This document shows, one piece after another, positions 9,513-19,261 of a stretch of 64,000 nt of DNA. Positions within the stretch are counted from its first letter, which is position 1; each line of letters opens with the position of its first letter. The notes under the pieces are model-generated. The model saw only the letters and a list, made by a program, of their open reading frames with translations, was not told where the DNA came from and did no database searches. Source of the DNA: Apilactobacillus micheneri (GTDB lineage: Bacteria > Bacillota > Bacilli > Lactobacillales > Lactobacillaceae); NCBI RefSeq assembly GCF_002993975.1, contig NZ_POSO01000001.1, forward strand, positions 124,001-188,000, in the 5' to 3' direction. Position numbers and translations under genes: made by a program.

Positions 9513-9562
9513 AAAAATAACCTTAAATATTAGAAATCAATCTAATACTTAAGGTTATTTTT
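9513..9562. terminator. Bidirectional terminator
   Basis: A 14-bp perfect inverted repeat, 9513-9526 with 9549-9562, lies between converging genes. Confidence 0.85.
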
Positions 9563-9567
9563 ATTTA

Positions 9568-10949
9568 TTATTTTGTTCTTCTTACGACTTTATTTAAAAT
9601 AATTGCAGCTAATAATAACAATATAATTAATAAAATAAATCCATGTTCTGATCCAATTGCAGTACCTAATTGTTTGCTGTAATTTGGATTCATTTGGCTA
9701 ATCGCAACTACTGCAGAAATAATAGAAGTACTAATAGCTCCAGATATTTGTTGAACTGTATTAAACACAGCATTCCCATCTGACTATCGTTAGCATCTAA
9801 TGTGCTTAATCCACTAGTCATAATATTACCAAACGAAAGCCCTAGACATAGCATATAAACTAGGTAGAATACTAAAATCATCGTATTTGATAAATGAGTT
9901 CCAAAAATGGTAAACAATAGTAATCCAGCTAATCCGGCAAACATTCCAAATAAAATAGGTTTGTAAGCACCCACTTTATCCATAATCTTCCCAGACAATG
10001 GTGCAAATACAGCTCCTAAAGCAGCACCGGGTAACACAATTAATCCAGCAACAAATGCAGATTGATTATTTACTATCTGAACATAATTAGGAAGGATGAA
10101 TGACATCCCTAAAGTAATAAATTGTAAGATAAAGAAAGCTATCACGTGACCAGAAAATTTAGTGTTTTTTAATATGGATAAATTAACAATTGGGTTATTG
10201 ATATTAACTGAACGTTTGTATAAAACAATAACTGCAATCAAACCAATAATAATTGGTAATATTACTTTCAAGCTGAGAATACTACCGCTACCCATACTAC
10301 TGAAACCATAAACAAGCCCAGCAAAGGTAATGACAATCAATAATAAGCTAGGCAAATCTAACTTAGTATGTTGAGGCTTACTTTTTTGTTCAATTGAAAA
10401 GCTACCCATTAGTAAAGAAATAATTAATATTGGTAATAAAATCAGAAAAATATAGCGCCAACCAATTGAAGAAACCACAATTCCACCAAAAGTAGGCCCA
10501 ACTGCTGGTGCAATTGCTGTGATAAGGTTACCAACTCCCATCATCAAACCGATTTTCTTACTAGGAACTTGTTCCAATATGATATTAAACATCAATGGTA
10601 AAGCAATACCTGTCCCTAATCCTTGAATTACTCTTCCGATAATTAATAGCGCAAAACTAGGTGCTATTAAATCAATTAATACACCTATTATAAATAATAC
10701 ATTTGCCGTTATAAACAAAGATTTGGTTTTAAAAGTTCGTTTTAAAATGGCTGACAATGGAATAACAATTGAAACTATTAGTAAATACATAGTAGTCATC
10801 CATTGGACAGTACTTGTATTAATATTAAAATCATTCATTAAGGTTGGAAATGTAATGTTCATCGAAGTTTCAATGACCACACCACTAAATGACATAATTC
10901 CCGCTGCAATGACTGATAATAATACTTTTAAAGAAATTTTATCATTCAT
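9568..10949 (-). pseudogene. MFS multidrug efflux transporter (DHA2-like), frameshifted
   Basis: Drug:proton antiporter of the EmrB/QacA type with about 14 membrane segments. Typical parts include the early TFPTLMNDFNINTSTVQWMTTMYLL segment and the antiporter motif around AIAPAVGPTFGG. The reading frame runs correctly from ATG 10949 to about 9775. It then shifts: the true continuation NAVFNTVQQISGAISTSIIS is in another frame down to 9568. TTCCC at 9773-9777 would be TTTCCC in an intact gene. Restoring one base gives 460 aa. It follows the marR gene in one operon. Confidence 0.87.
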
Positions 10950-10973
10950 CTTTTTGATCCCCCATAATATAAA

Positions 10974-11375
10974 TTATTTTTTTAATCCTTTAGTTAATTC
11001 ATTTAAATCTTTATCAGAAAAATTATCATTAATTAATTTTTGATTTTGATTCATAAAATCATTGATTTTAGATTGTAGTTTTAATGATTTATCAGTAAGA
11101 ATAACTTGTTTTTTTCTTGCATCTACAGAAGAAGGAATACGCTTAATTAATTGCTTCTTTTCCATCCTTTTTAGTAAAACTGAAGCAGTAGAACGTTGAA
11201 TATAAAATTCTTCTTCAATATCTTTTTGAAATATTTCTTTTTGCTTGTTTAGTCTAAGAAAATCAATAATCGACATTTGAGTACTGGTTAAATCGTATTT
11301 TCTTGCCATGTTATCGAAATGTCTGACGAATTGAATAGATGCTACCTTTACTAAACGACCGATATCTTCTTTCAA
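10974..11375 (-). CDS. MarR-family transcriptional regulator
   Basis: 133-aa winged-helix repressor. The DNA-binding core is about residues 30-100, with the wing region SSVDARKKQVILTDKS. It starts at TTG 11375 behind AGGTGA. It lies 24 bp upstream of the drug-efflux gene in the same direction and just downstream of a 16-bp palindrome. It therefore probably represses its own operon and is relieved by a small molecule. The ligand is unknown. Confidence 0.88.
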   Translation of the reverse strand: MKEDIGRLVKVASIQFVRHFDNMARKYDLTSTQMSIIDFLRLNKQKEIFQKDIEEEFYIQRSTASVLLKRMEKKQLIKRIPSSVDARKKQVILTDKSLKLQSKINDFMNQNQKLINDNFSDKDLNELTKGLKK

Positions 11376-11393
11376 ATTAATTTCACCTCAATT

Positions 11394-11409
11394 TTAGTTA
11401 GCTAACTAA
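11394..11409. promoter_or_regulatory. Probable MarR operator
   Basis: A perfect 16-bp palindrome (TTAGTTAGCTAACTAA) sits 19 bp upstream of the marR start. The size and symmetry fit a MarR dimer site; the assignment rests on position. Confidence 0.65.
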
Positions 11410-11483
11410 CAATTATTATAAACGATTTGTTTTTATTTTCAAGATAAATTGGTTAAAATCAAGTTAAATGGAGGTTTTTATTT

Positions 11484-11993
11484 ATGGATATTAATATTCC
11501 AATGAAAAATGGTAATTTATTAGATAAATATACTAAACATACAGATAACCAGTACAAAGAAAATGGAAGACCTTCAATATCATTCCCCGTTGATATTGAT
11601 AATATTCCTGCCGATACTAAGTCATTAGCATTTTCCTTAACTGACTTAGATTCAATTCCAGTGTGTGGATTTGAATGGATTCACTGGATTGGTGCTAACA
11701 TTGATCCTAAAATTAAACACATCCCAGAAAACGCTGCTAAAGATAATTCAATTGAATACGATCATGGATACAATAGTTTAGCCGGTGGTTTATTAAACAT
11801 GAAAAATGATCCTATGAGTTTAGGTTATGTCGGCCCTACTCCACCTAATAAAAAACACAATTATACTTTTACAGTATATGCGTTGGATGAAAAAATAGAT
11901 TTAAATAATGGTTTTTGGTATAACGAAATGATTCATAAAATGAATGGACATATCATCGAACAAGAAGTTTTAAATCTTCCAGTTGAAAACTAA
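11484..11993 (+). CDS. YbhB/YbcL family PEBP-like protein
   Basis: 169-aa protein of the phosphatidylethanolamine-binding / Raf-kinase-inhibitor-like family. It shows the conserved core SLAFSLTDLDSIPVCGFEWIHWIGANI, the YNSLAGG segment and the YVGPTPPNKKHNYTFTVYALDE motif that lines the ligand pocket. Bacterial members are cytosolic and their roles are poorly defined. A GGAGG site precedes ATG 11484. It is monocistronic and diverges from marR. Confidence 0.9.
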   Translation: MDINIPMKNGNLLDKYTKHTDNQYKENGRPSISFPVDIDNIPADTKSLAFSLTDLDSIPVCGFEWIHWIGANIDPKIKHIPENAAKDNSIEYDHGYNSLAGGLLNMKNDPMSLGYVGPTPPNKKHNYTFTVYALDEKIDLNNGFWYNEMIHKMNGHIIEQEVLNLPVEN

Positions 11994-12000
11994 AAAAATA

Positions 12001-12032
12001 AAAAACGGCTAGTTCATAACTAGTCGTTTTTT
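12001..12032. terminator. Bidirectional terminator
   Basis: The stem AACGGCTAGTT/AACTAGTCGTT has a 3-4 nt loop and A/T flanks, between converging genes. Confidence 0.85.
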
Positions 12033-12357
12033 ACATTTTAGCAATTTTAATTGCCTCGTCTTCTAATCTAAAGCAAAGGGCCATGGCATCTTTTTTAAAG
12101 TCTGAGATAAAATCTTTTTCTTTGGATTTGAATTCAGTAATCTTATCACCCGTTACACCAACAACGCTGATTGTATCCACATCCAAGCTACCAGTATCAT
12201 AGTGACCCTCTTCAGCTTCGTCTAAATAATCTTGAAATAAATCACTAACTGCTTTAGTGATAATGTCATCTTCGCTTATATCTTCATGAACATCAATTTT
12301 TAAACGTGCCATTTTCAATTTTACTTCATCCATATTTTCTGGAATTGATTCGCTCAT
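12031..12357 (-). CDS. Hypothetical acidic protein
   Basis: 108-aa soluble, acidic protein with no membrane segment or recognised motif. The first ~60 residues look helical (DEVKLKMARLKIDVHEDISEDDIITKAVSDLFQDYLDE). A beta-rich stretch (DTISVVGVTGDKITEFK) and a final helix follow. It starts at ATG 12357 and is monocistronic, sharing its terminator with the PEBP gene. Codon use looks like its neighbours, which supports a real gene. No function is assigned. Confidence 0.6.
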   Translation of the reverse strand: MSESIPENMDEVKLKMARLKIDVHEDISEDDIITKAVSDLFQDYLDEAEEGHYDTGSLDVDTISVVGVTGDKITEFKSKEKDFISDFKKDAMALCFRLEDEAIKIAKM

Positions 12358-12478
12358 TTATAACACCATCCTCATTTATAATTTTATCACATTGCTAATA
12401 ATTATTTTAAAATCAAAAATACAAATTTTAAATCATTTCATGTTAATATTGTTAATATAATAAAGGAGTGCTAAATAT

Positions 12479-14323
12479 ATGGATATAGCAATTATTGGAG
12501 CTGGTCCAAGAGGACTACTCTTATTAAATAATTTAATACAAAACAATAATCAACAATTAAATATTCATTTGTTTGATCGAAAAAACATTGGTGGTCGTGT
12601 TTGGAAAATAAATCAACCAATTGACTTAATTATGAACACCCCTGCTAATGAATTAACATTATTCAATGATGAACAAGCAAATAGCTATTCAATTGCTGAT
12701 TGGATAAAATCAGATCAATCTAGCAAATTTATTCAATCATTAGATGAAAATAAATATCCAAATAAAAATGAATTGCTTAATGCAATTAATAATCTTCAAG
12801 AAAATAGTTATGTTCCTAGAGCAATTTGTGGAGTTTACTGCACTTGGTTCTTTGAGTTGTTAAAAAATAAGATTAGCAAAGATAACAATATTAATCTTTC
12901 ATTGCATCTCAATCAAACAGTTAATGATATTCAAAAAGATAGTAAGCAATTCATTGTAAAATCACAGAAAGATTATACTGTTGATAAAGTTGTATTTAGT
13001 TTAGGACAACAAGAAAATCAGCTATCTAACACTGAAAAGTCTTTTAAAAAGTATGCTAATGAGAACAAGTTAACTTACATTCTCCCTGAATATGCAGATG
13101 AAGTTGATCTATCAAGCATTAATCATCAAAGTACCGTGATTATTCGTGGATTAGGGCTTAGCTTCAATGATTATGTAAGTCGTTTAACTAAAGAACGTGG
13201 TGGTAAATTTATCAAGGATGAAAATGGTAAATTAAGTTACCATAAATCTGGGAATGAACCAAAAATCTTTGCTGGATCAAGACGTGGCATTCCATACTAT
13301 CCCAAAGCAATTAGTCAAAAACAATTTAATGAGAACTACCCTGCTTATTTCCTAACCAAAGATAATATTAATAAACATCTTAAAGATGGTAAATTGCCAT
13401 TTGAAGCTTTTCAAAAGCTATTAAGATTAGATGTTGAATATCGCTATTATACATTTTTAATCCAAAAAGATTATCCTAAGATTAACTTAGAATCATTTCA
13501 AAATGAATTTTTAAATAGTGATAATCCAATTGAGGTGGTTAAAAAATCAGGATTATCGAGTGAAGCTATGTTCAATTGGGATTTAATTTTAAATCCTGTT
13601 GCTGGCATCAAAATTACTAACATGGAAGATTACCAAGACCATGTCAAAACATGGTTATCAACAGTAATCAATGATGCCAGATTAGGATCTAAGACAGGCC
13701 CTATTATTGGTGCACTGGAAATGTTAAGAGATTTAAGAAACAATATTAGATACGTTTTAGCTAATAATTTATTATCAAATGAAGATTATGTAAGTAAATA
13801 TAAAGGACAATTTTCATCAAATATTAAATTCTTATCAATGGGTGCCCCAGTAATTAGAAGTGAAGAACTTTTAGCATTAATTAACGCTGGTATTGTTGAA
13901 ATTTTACCTCCTCAAATGCAAGTTATTGGTGCTAACCATAAATTTATAACTCGTTCTGCATTCTATGGACACCAAATTATTCAAGGTGATGCCTTAATTG
14001 AGGCCAGAACAAATGCACCAAACCTCAATATTACAGATAATCCGTTATTAAATAATTTAAAGAAAAATAATATTATCAAACCACAAGTCATTAAATTAGC
14101 AGATGATGATGTTAATAATTCATCTATCGATATTAATGTTGAAAATGATCAAGTAAAAGGTGAACCTAATATGTTTACTTGGGGATTAAATACTGAAGGT
14201 TTGTATTTCGTTACAAGTGCTATTCCTAGACCTGGAGTTAAAGATGATATTTTAACTGCAGCTGACAATATCAGTAAAAATATTTTAAACTTTCCTGTTA
14301 AAAATCCAACTAAATATATGTAA
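12479..14323 (+). CDS. FAD/NAD(P)-binding protein
   Basis: 614-aa protein of the NAD_binding_9 type (large FAD/NAD(P)-binding flavoproteins). The N-terminal dinucleotide motif IAIIGAGPRGL is at residues 3-13. A second nucleotide-binding-like segment, VIIRGLGLSFNDY, is near 220. The C-terminal region ends with MFTWGLNTEGLYFVTSAIPRPGVKDD, typical of these proteins. They are common in lactobacilli but mostly uncharacterised, so the substrate is unknown. AAAGGAG precedes ATG 12479. It is monocistronic with a terminator. Confidence 0.83.
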   Translation: MDIAIIGAGPRGLLLLNNLIQNNNQQLNIHLFDRKNIGGRVWKINQPIDLIMNTPANELTLFNDEQANSYSIADWIKSDQSSKFIQSLDENKYPNKNELLNAINNLQENSYVPRAICGVYCTWFFELLKNKISKDNNINLSLHLNQTVNDIQKDSKQFIVKSQKDYTVDKVVFSLGQQENQLSNTEKSFKKYANENKLTYILPEYADEVDLSSINHQSTVIIRGLGLSFNDYVSRLTKERGGKFIKDENGKLSYHKSGNEPKIFAGSRRGIPYYPKAISQKQFNENYPAYFLTKDNINKHLKDGKLPFEAFQKLLRLDVEYRYYTFLIQKDYPKINLESFQNEFLNSDNPIEVVKKSGLSSEAMFNWDLILNPVAGIKITNMEDYQDHVKTWLSTVINDARLGSKTGPIIGALEMLRDLRNNIRYVLANNLLSNEDYVSKYKGQFSSNIKFLSMGAPVIRSEELLALINAGIVEILPPQMQVIGANHKFITRSAFYGHQIIQGDALIEARTNAPNLNITDNPLLNNLKKNNIIKPQVIKLADDDVNNSSIDINVENDQVKGEPNMFTWGLNTEGLYFVTSAIPRPGVKDDILTAADNISKNILNFPVKNPTKYM

Positions 14324-14361
14324 AAATAGTCCAACAATCATTAGATTGTTGGACTATTTTA
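14324..14361. terminator. Bidirectional terminator
   Basis: A 15-bp stem (AAATAGTCCAACAAT and complement) lies between converging genes. Confidence 0.85.
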
Positions 14362-14362
14362 A

Positions 14363-14980
14363 TTAATTTTTATAAATGAATGAGCTATCGGGCACTCTGA
14401 TTAAAGTATATTCATGTGCTTGTCTACCTGCATGCATCCCTATACCATTCAAAAAGTTGTTTTTATAAGTAGCTTTAACTTTAATTACCCAAGCCTTTTG
14501 ATAACGATCATCTAATTTTTTAATGCTTTGTTTTTTCCAATCAAAAGCAAAATTAGGAATATTAATTGCATTATTATCCCCCATTAAAACATTGGATGAA
14601 TTACTAGAAACTTGATTTATTTTATTTTTAATTAAATATGAATAAGACTGATTCAAATTAGGAGTTTTTTGCGTTAATACTTTAACATAGTAAGAATTTT
14701 TACCATTGGTATCCAATACTAATGGATTATATTCTCTTTTAATTGAAACATCTTTAGCTCTAATATTTGAATTAAAAGTTTCAAATATCATGAAACCTAA
14801 TCCCAAAAACAAAATAATAAGCTGTGCTAAAGTTTTGTACAAATGTTTCCATGAAAAGGAATAATTGTTGTTTAAAATGATTCTACTTCTTCTTACACCA
14901 ATATTATGTACTACAAATGCAGCATAAATAATTAGAGCAATCCAAAAAATCAAACCAATTAAGTTCCAGCTCGATTTCAT
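14363..14980 (-). CDS. Hypothetical membrane protein
   Basis: 205 aa with a membrane helix near residues 7-27, a second near 48-66, and an extracellular C-terminal domain of ~130 residues with beta-strand character. The pattern (SWNLIGLIFWIALIIYAAFVV at the start) resembles a lactobacillus-specific family sometimes named LVIS_2131; I am not certain of the match. AAGGAG precedes ATG 14980. Function unknown. It lies next to the DD-carboxypeptidase in the same direction, but 120 bp apart. Confidence 0.65.
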   Translation of the reverse strand: MKSSWNLIGLIFWIALIIYAAFVVHNIGVRRSRIILNNNYSFSWKHLYKTLAQLIILFLGLGFMIFETFNSNIRAKDVSIKREYNPLVLDTNGKNSYYVKVLTQKTPNLNQSYSYLIKNKINQVSSNSSNVLMGDNNAINIPNFAFDWKKQSIKKLDDRYQKAWVIKVKATYKNNFLNGIGMHAGRQAHEYTLIRVPDSSFIYKN

Positions 14981-15099
14981 AAATCTTCTCCTTCTATAAA
15001 GTGAACTAAATAAAAACGTAAAATTACATAATAAGTATTCTACACTATATCAGTAAAATTACCAAATTATTATTATAGAAATTAGAAGTATTATCTTAT

Positions 15100-16086
15100 T
15101 TATTTGTACAACGCAGAATTCTTGTATACAAATTTCATTAATTTAATAGTATTACTAAATTCATCATCATCATTCAAAGTAACTGTTACTAAGCGATCTT
15201 TGCCTTTTACTTTACCTGTACCAACAAAACATAATCCCGCAGAATCAGTATAACCAGTCTTTAGTCCGTCCACACCTAAACTAGGATCATAAAATTCTTT
15301 TCCGGGTAATAAGCCATTCTCATTATAAATAGTTTGGTCACCATCATAAGTGACAGCTTGGCTTGAATCATCAACAATGGATGGATATGCTTTTAAAATA
15401 TAAACTGCAATTTTACCAATATCTTTTGCAGAGACCTCATTACCATCATTATCATTGCCAACTTGATTATAGCCATAATGCTTAAGGTCACTATTCTCCA
15501 AACCAGATGATGATACAAAATGTGCTTTCAATCCCCAAATTTTAGCTTGTTGATTCATCATATTAATAAACTTTTTATTACTACCTGCTACCCATTCACC
15601 CAGAGCAATTGCAGCATTATTAGAGGAGCGAATTAAAGCTGCCTTATAAAGTTCCTTAACTGTATACTTATGATTTTTCTTAAAATCAAAGCCACCTAAA
15701 TCATAACTATGACTCATTCTAACTAAATTAGGATTAGTGGTATTAACAATTTGATTCCAGCCATTATTTTTTTGTGCTTTTTGAATTACCAAATATAAAG
15801 TCATTAATTTAGATAATGATGCGACTTTTTCTGGTTTGTTTTCATTATGTGCGTAAACTATTTGACCATTTTTGGCATCAATGGCTATCATAGCTTCTGG
15901 TTCACCTAAAAATTTGGGTTTTATTTTATGCGAAATTAAATTGTATTTAAAATCAATATTATGATTTTGATTCTCAATCTTATTAAAAGATTTTGTAAAA
16001 ATTGAACCTTTACTAATAAATCCGAGACCTAGTATAAAGGCAATTATTATAGCAACAAAAAAGACTAATTTTTTTCTATTCATCAT
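15100..16086 (-). CDS. Serine-type D-Ala-D-Ala carboxypeptidase (S11)
   Basis: 328-aa penicillin-binding protein of the DacA type that trims the terminal D-Ala of peptidoglycan stem peptides. An N-terminal membrane anchor spans about residues 5-25. Active-site motifs appear in order: SLSK (nucleophile Ser, near 90), SSN near 155, and KTG in DGLKTGYTDSAG near 275. It lacks the extra C-terminal PBP5 beta domain and is shorter than classical DacA. The first ATGs are adjacent (16086 and 16083); either could be used. Confidence 0.9.
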   Translation of the reverse strand: MMNRKKLVFFVAIIIAFILGLGFISKGSIFTKSFNKIENQNHNIDFKYNLISHKIKPKFLGEPEAMIAIDAKNGQIVYAHNENKPEKVASLSKLMTLYLVIQKAQKNNGWNQIVNTTNPNLVRMSHSYDLGGFDFKKNHKYTVKELYKAALIRSSNNAAIALGEWVAGSNKKFINMMNQQAKIWGLKAHFVSSSGLENSDLKHYGYNQVGNDNDGNEVSAKDIGKIAVYILKAYPSIVDDSSQAVTYDGDQTIYNENGLLPGKEFYDPSLGVDGLKTGYTDSAGLCFVGTGKVKGKDRLVTVTLNDDDEFSNTIKLMKFVYKNSALYK

Positions 16087-16115
16087 CGATTCTACTTTCT
16101 GTATATAAATATAGG

Positions 16116-16313
16116 TTGATTTTAGTTTAATTTAATTGTATAGTACTTATGAAATAAATATTATTAATGTTTGGGGTGCCATTTAGGCTGAGATAAACCC
16201 ATTGTACCTGATTCAGGATAATCCCTGCGAAGGAAAACAATACCTTTTACCTTATATCGTTGTGCATTCAACAATAATTTAAAGGGCTCCAAACTTTTTG
16301 GGGCTCTTTTTTT
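16116..16313 (+). promoter_or_regulatory. Promoter and TPP riboswitch (THI element) of ykoEDC
   Basis: TTGATT (16116-16121), 17 bp, TATAGT (16139-16144) form the promoter. The aptamer, about 16170-16238, holds the conserved THI-box parts GGGGTGCC (16173-16180), GGCTGAGAT, ACCTGATTCAGG and the GCGAAGGAA end. A terminator hairpin follows at 16282-16313 with T7. Established for this family: thiamine pyrophosphate binding promotes termination, so the transporter is made when thiamine is scarce. Confidence 0.93.
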
Positions 16314-16336
16314 ATGCCCCCGGAAGGAGAAACAAT

Positions 16337-16891
16337 ATGCAAAAAACTTGGAATTTAAGAAATATTATATTACTAACCTTAATTTCTATTATATGCGGAA
16401 TTATTTTCTTTGCTACTGGTTTTATATATAATTCTTTATCATTAATGTTAACCCCATTTGGTTTAGCACCATTTGCCAATGACATATTAATTGGTTTGTG
16501 GATTATGGCAGCCCCATTAGCTAGTTTTATTTTTAAGGCTCCTGGAGCATCCATATTATCAGAAGTTTTGGGATCAGTTGTAGAAATGTTTCTAGGTGGG
16601 CAATGGGGTGCCGCCACTATGATTGGTGGATTTATTCAAGGTATAGCCTCTGAATTGGGCTTTACTCTAACTAAATATAAACATTACGATTGGATTGGAA
16701 TCATTAGCACCACTTTAACTACAACCATTATCACATTTATATGGGACTGCTTCAAAAATGGTTATAGCGCTTATAGTATTCATATGCTAATTTTATTATT
16801 CATCACTAGAATGATATCAATATTTATATTTGGTGGTATTTTAACCAAATTAGTTACTAACATGTTAACTAGAAGCAATGTAATTAAATAA
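16337..16891 (+). CDS. ykoE: ECF transporter S component YkoE (thiamine precursor)
   Basis: About 184-aa integral membrane substrate-binding subunit with five or six hydrophobic segments. Family features include the opening KTWNLRNIILLTLISIICGIIF and the segment GASILSEVLGSVVEMFLGGQWGA. YkoE binds a thiamine-related compound, thought to be the pyrimidine HMP or thiamine. It sits directly under a TPP riboswitch and heads the ykoEDC operon. The start is ATG 16337 behind GAAGGAG; an upstream in-frame ATG at 16298 lies inside the terminator hairpin and is rejected. Confidence 0.9.
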   Translation: MQKTWNLRNIILLTLISIICGIIFFATGFIYNSLSLMLTPFGLAPFANDILIGLWIMAAPLASFIFKAPGASILSEVLGSVVEMFLGGQWGAATMIGGFIQGIASELGFTLTKYKHYDWIGIISTTLTTTIITFIWDCFKNGYSAYSIHMLILLFITRMISIFIFGGILTKLVTNMLTRSNVIK

Positions 16892-16906
16892 TAGGAGTAA
16901 AATAAC

Positions 16907-18313
16907 TTGGCTACATTAACTATTAAGAATTTAAAATTTCATTATGCAAAAAATAAAATACCAATATTTAATGATGTAAATTTAAATTTTGCACCTAAAA
17001 CACTTTCAATAATTCACGGACCTTCTGGTTGTGGTAAATCCACCTTGTTAAAGATCATTGCGAGACTATATCCAAAATATAATGAAGGTATTTCTTCTGG
17101 TAAAATATTTTTAAATCAAAAAGATATTAATTTAATTAATGAACTTTCATTTAGAAAACAAATTGCTATGATGTTTCAAAATCCCAATCAACAGTTTTGC
17201 ATGCAAAACGGATATGACGAACTAATATTTACCATGGAAAATTTGCAATTACCAAAGGATAAAATCAGCAAAAGAATTAATGAAGCCATTCAATTTGGTA
17301 ATACAAGTAATATTATATATCATCCCTTTGATACTTTATCAGGTGGTGAAAAGCAAAGAGTAGCATTATCCATAATATATGCAATAAATCCCAATATTAT
17401 TTTATTGGATGAACCTTTTGCTAGCGTTGATTATGAAACTAGAAAAATATTGATTGGAAAATTAAATCAATTAAAAAATATGGGAAAAACGATTATCGTC
17501 GTTGACCATGATTTGTCTTTGTACGAAAAAATATTTGATAATTTAATTATATATAATAATAATACTTTTAAGTCTATTTCATATAAAGCATCTATTAGAA
17601 AGTTTGAAAAGTTTCAAATATCTCCTGCGATAAAATGTTCCATACCAAATAAGCAGCCTATTACCCTAGAGCTTAAAAATATATCTATAAATAATGGTGA
17701 TAAAAAATTAATTCAGAACAATAGCATTAATTTCTATCAAGGATATACGACGCTAATTACTGGTAAGAATGGTTCTGGTAAAACATCATTATTTAACACT
17801 CTAATCAAAATGCACCCCTTTAATGGTGAAATTAGACTTAATCAAAAAAATATCAGAAAAATAAGAACTGCTAAATATTACAAAGACATTGGTATTATCT
17901 TTCAAGATTCAGACAAACAATTTATTAAATTAACTGTCAAAGAAGAAATTCAATTATCAATAAAAAAACATAATCATAAACTATTTTCCATGATAGAAAT
18001 CGATAATTTCATCAAAAATTTGGGATTAGAATCCTTATTAGATCAAGTAGTATACTCGCTAAGTGAAGGTCAACAAAAAAAGTTGCAAATTCTATCAATG
18101 CTGATTATGGGTCATTCAGTTTTACTACTAGACGAACCCTTTAAGGGTGTGGATTTAAAATCAATTAAAGTTATAAACGACATGATAAAGTTGGCTAAAA
18201 CAAGAGGGCAAACTCAAATAATTATTAGCCATCAAAGATATGAACTAAAAGAATTAGTAGACTTTCATGTAACCTTAAGCAATAGAAAATTGGAGTATAA
18301 GGAGTCTTTTTAA
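16907..18313 (+). CDS. ykoD: ECF transporter duplicated ATPase YkoD
   Basis: 468-aa fused double ATPase energising the ECF transporter. The first domain has GPSGCGKST near residue 40, LSGGE near 145 and ILLDEPFASVD. The second has GKNGSGKTS near 285, a degenerate signature LSEGQ near 385 and LLLDEPFKGVD. Fusion of the A and A' subunits is normal for YkoD. It starts at TTG 16907 behind AGGAGT, 15 bp after ykoE, and its stop abuts the ykoC start. Confidence 0.9.
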   Translation: MATLTIKNLKFHYAKNKIPIFNDVNLNFAPKTLSIIHGPSGCGKSTLLKIIARLYPKYNEGISSGKIFLNQKDINLINELSFRKQIAMMFQNPNQQFCMQNGYDELIFTMENLQLPKDKISKRINEAIQFGNTSNIIYHPFDTLSGGEKQRVALSIIYAINPNIILLDEPFASVDYETRKILIGKLNQLKNMGKTIIVVDHDLSLYEKIFDNLIIYNNNTFKSISYKASIRKFEKFQISPAIKCSIPNKQPITLELKNISINNGDKKLIQNNSINFYQGYTTLITGKNGSGKTSLFNTLIKMHPFNGEIRLNQKNIRKIRTAKYYKDIGIIFQDSDKQFIKLTVKEEIQLSIKKHNHKLFSMIEIDNFIKNLGLESLLDQVVYSLSEGQQKKLQILSMLIMGHSVLLLDEPFKGVDLKSIKVINDMIKLAKTRGQTQIIISHQRYELKELVDFHVTLSNRKLEYKESF

Positions 18314-18955
18314 ATGGATCCAGCGCTTAAATTAATCACTATATTAATAATTGCAATTGAGATATCATTTACGCAAAATTTGATATTAAATTTTATCATT
18401 ATAATTGTTAGTTTATTAATACTAATCTTAAACAAGATCAGTTTAAAAAGTTTACTGTACATTTTTTTAGTACCTATAATTCCAGCAATTGGAATTTATG
18501 CTGCTCAACTAATAAATGGTAGTACAAATTATGGTATCATCCTTGCAACAAGGGTTTATGCATATGTCTTTTTAGGCACCACTTTTACTAAAACTGCATC
18601 GATTAAAGATTTGATTTTTACACTTGAACAAAATTTTAAGTTACCTGCTAAATTTGCATATGGAGTCCTAGGAGCATTTAATTTAACTGAAACTATCCGA
18701 AAAGAAATCAAACAAATTAAATTAGCCGCCGCAATGCGAAATGTTCATTTAACTTTCTTTTCCCCTACTTTATACTTTAAGAGTATTATGTCGGCATTGA
18801 ACTGGTCTAATTTATTGGCTGAAGGCATGACATCTCATTTATTTGTTGAAGATAGTCCTAGAACTCACTTTAAAAATATCAATATCAATAAATTGGATTA
18901 CGTCAAAATGATTATTATAATTTTTCTTGTTCAAATAGTGTTAATCAAATTTTGA
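18314..18955 (+). CDS. ykoC: ECF transporter T component YkoC
   Basis: 213-aa transmembrane coupling subunit with five or six membrane segments and the cytosolic coupling helix around IRKEIKQIKLAAAMRNVHL. The AxR motif AMR is typical of EcfT proteins. It begins immediately after the ykoD stop and is the last gene of the TPP-controlled operon. I see no obvious terminator before the next small gene. Confidence 0.88.
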   Translation: MDPALKLITILIIAIEISFTQNLILNFIIIIVSLLILILNKISLKSLLYIFLVPIIPAIGIYAAQLINGSTNYGIILATRVYAYVFLGTTFTKTASIKDLIFTLEQNFKLPAKFAYGVLGAFNLTETIRKEIKQIKLAAAMRNVHLTFFSPTLYFKSIMSALNWSNLLAEGMTSHLFVEDSPRTHFKNININKLDYVKMIIIIFLVQIVLIKF

Positions 18956-19028
18956 AACTAAATTAATGTGTAAATTCATAATTACGTTATAATGAAATTA
19001 GATGCTAATTACATAGGGGGCATTTCAG

Positions 19029-19211
19029 ATGGAACGTAAAATGAACAATATTTCTGAAGAAATCATTAATTATCAAAAGGATCATGATATCCCAGATACT
19101 TTATTAGCTTTTAAATTACATTTTAGTGTAGAAGAATTACACGATATTAAAAGTATGGAAAAATCACCAAACCAAGACGAAGTTAATATAATTAAACAAA
19201 CTTTAGCTTAA
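19029..19211 (+). CDS. Small hypothetical protein, possible HTH-like
   Basis: 60 aa, predicted all-helical. The segment PDTLLAFKLHFSVEELHDIKS reads like a helix-turn-helix, as in small lactobacillus proteins resembling a fragment of an XRE domain (possibly the family named LBP_cg2779; not certain). AGGGGGGC precedes ATG 19029 at normal distance, and a strong terminator follows the stop. These two signals support a real gene. Confidence 0.65.
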   Translation: MERKMNNISEEIINYQKDHDIPDTLLAFKLHFSVEELHDIKSMEKSPNQDEVNIIKQTLA

Positions 19212-19224
19212 TCTGAAATTCATG

Positions 19225-19261
19225 AAAAAAGGTACTACGCATATGCGTAGTACCTTTTTTT
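19225..19261. terminator. Bidirectional terminator
   Basis: A near-perfect stem AAAAAAGGTACTACGCA with its complement lies between converging genes. Confidence 0.9.

Noticed and set aside
16298-16336. Longer ykoE start with 13 extra residues
   Set aside because: The ATG is inside the TPP-riboswitch terminator; ATG 16337 follows GAAGGAG.
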